Source: Comamonadaceae bacterium (GTDB taxonomy: Bacteria; Pseudomonadota; Gammaproteobacteria; Burkholderiales; Burkholderiaceae). From it: a DNA stretch of 25,258 nt. Positions within the stretch are counted from its first letter, which is position 1; each line of letters opens with the position of its first letter. The translations under genes were made by a program, and so were the position numbers. The notes beneath the pieces were generated by a model. It was given only the letters and a program-made list of their open reading frames with translations, had not been told where the DNA came from and did no database searches. The stretch covers positions 1 through 25,258 of the forward strand of contig CANNNH010000008.1 of the NCBI GenBank assembly GCA_947505915.1, written 5' to 3'. This document shows positions 24,841 through 25,258 of this stretch, piece after piece.

Positions 24841-25258
24841 GCGGCCACTCCGGCTCTCTGGGGCAGCGCCAGGTTCAGCACACTGACCGGGCCGGCCTGC
24901 GTGAAAAACTGCAGCAGCCGCGCATCATGACTGGCCACCACCAGCGTGGCGCCCTGCTTAGCGGCGACCTGCGCCAGCAACTGCGCGGCCTGCGCGGCGG
25001 CAGCGTCGTCCAGGCTGGCCGTGGGCTCGTCAGCCAAGATCACCTGCGGCTGAAGCAGCACCGCCCGCGCCAGCGCCACGCGCTGTGCCTGGCCCCCCGA
25101 CAACTGCGCCGGCTTGCGGCGCGCCAGCTCGGCCACGTCCAGCGCCGCCAGCGCACCGGCAATGCGGCCGGCGTCTTCAGGCTGGCCTGCGGCCCACTGC
25201 GCCAGCGACAGGTTGTCATGCACGCTGAGCGCCGGGCTCAGGTGCAGTTTTTGCGGCA
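24837..25258 (-). CDS. ABC transporter ATP-binding protein, C-terminal part (5' end outside window)
   Basis: Partial ATPase open to the window end. The visible frame starts inside the Q-loop region ([18 protein letters not shown]), then the signature [17 protein letters not shown], Walker [13 protein letters not shown] and the H-loop [13 protein letters not shown]. Walker A lies beyond base 25258. The type is LolD/MacB-like, matching the FtsX permease that follows with a 4-bp overlap. It energises the transporter in the cytoplasm. A GTG at 25223 is an internal codon (V in LSVHDN) and not a start. The gene upstream of this one, outside the window, would show whether a DUF2796/ZrgA-like zinc-binding protein begins the operon. 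Confidence 0.93.
   Translation of the reverse strand, partial: PQKLHLSPALSVHDNLSLAQWAAGQPEDAGRIAGALAALDVAELARRKPAQLSGGQAQRVALARAVLLQPQVILADEPTASLDDAAAAQAAQLLAQVAAKQGATLVVASHDARLLQFFTQAGPVSVLNLALPQRAGVAA

Overview
The window looks like chromosomal DNA of a betaproteobacterium, most likely Burkholderiales, family Comamonadaceae (Rhodoferax/Polaromonas-like). This rests on the GC-rich coding bias, the order tRNA-Leu/tig/clpP/clpX/lon, a complete tctDE/tctCBA locus, hpnCDE and an Hsp15 gene. The genus is an inference from gene content and protein style, not a database result. The region is gene-dense, with no gap over about 110 bp, no insertion sequence and no CRISPR.

Region 1 (1-4590, all minus strand) is the protein-quality-control block. 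It runs tRNA-Leu(UAG), trigger factor (tig), clpP, clpX and the N-terminal part of lon, which is cut by the window edge. Sequences resembling sigma-32 promoters, both with a 13-bp spacer, precede clpP and lon. A strong hairpin separates clpP from clpX, and a terminator ends the upstream efflux operon almost at the tRNA 5' end.

Region 2 (4608-8970, minus) is a two-gene RND efflux operon: a lipoprotein membrane-fusion protein followed by a 1065-aa inner-membrane pump. There is no outer-membrane factor and no regulator gene, but an operator-like dyad lies in the divergent promoter region.

Region 3 (9061-12221, plus) is hpnC-hpnD-hpnE, which makes squalene from farnesyl diphosphate (hopanoid precursor route). 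A glutathione S-transferase and a HAD hydrolase follow on the minus strand, then ferrochelatase hemH on the plus strand.

Region 4 (14712-19937) is a tripartite tricarboxylate transporter locus: sensor kinase tctE and response regulator tctD on the minus strand, and tctC-tctB-tctA divergently on the plus strand. hslR (Hsp15) follows.

Region 5 (20421-22600, plus) is the most unusual part. A 183-aa single-span membrane protein of unknown function is translationally coupled, through a TTG start with a strong Shine-Dalgarno sequence, to a 543-aa K+-channel-like protein. That protein carries two complete voltage-sensor domains in tandem but only one pore with an SVGYGD filter.

Region 6 (22634-25258, minus) is a MacB/FtsX-type ABC transporter operon: ATPase (partial), permease with a His-rich loop, a small four-cysteine secreted protein, and a DUF3299 periplasmic protein. 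It resembles zinc-starvation ABC clusters such as Pseudomonas PA4063-PA4066 and Vibrio Zrg. A roughly 109-bp intergenic-type repeat lies in frame inside the secreted protein's leader-coding region.
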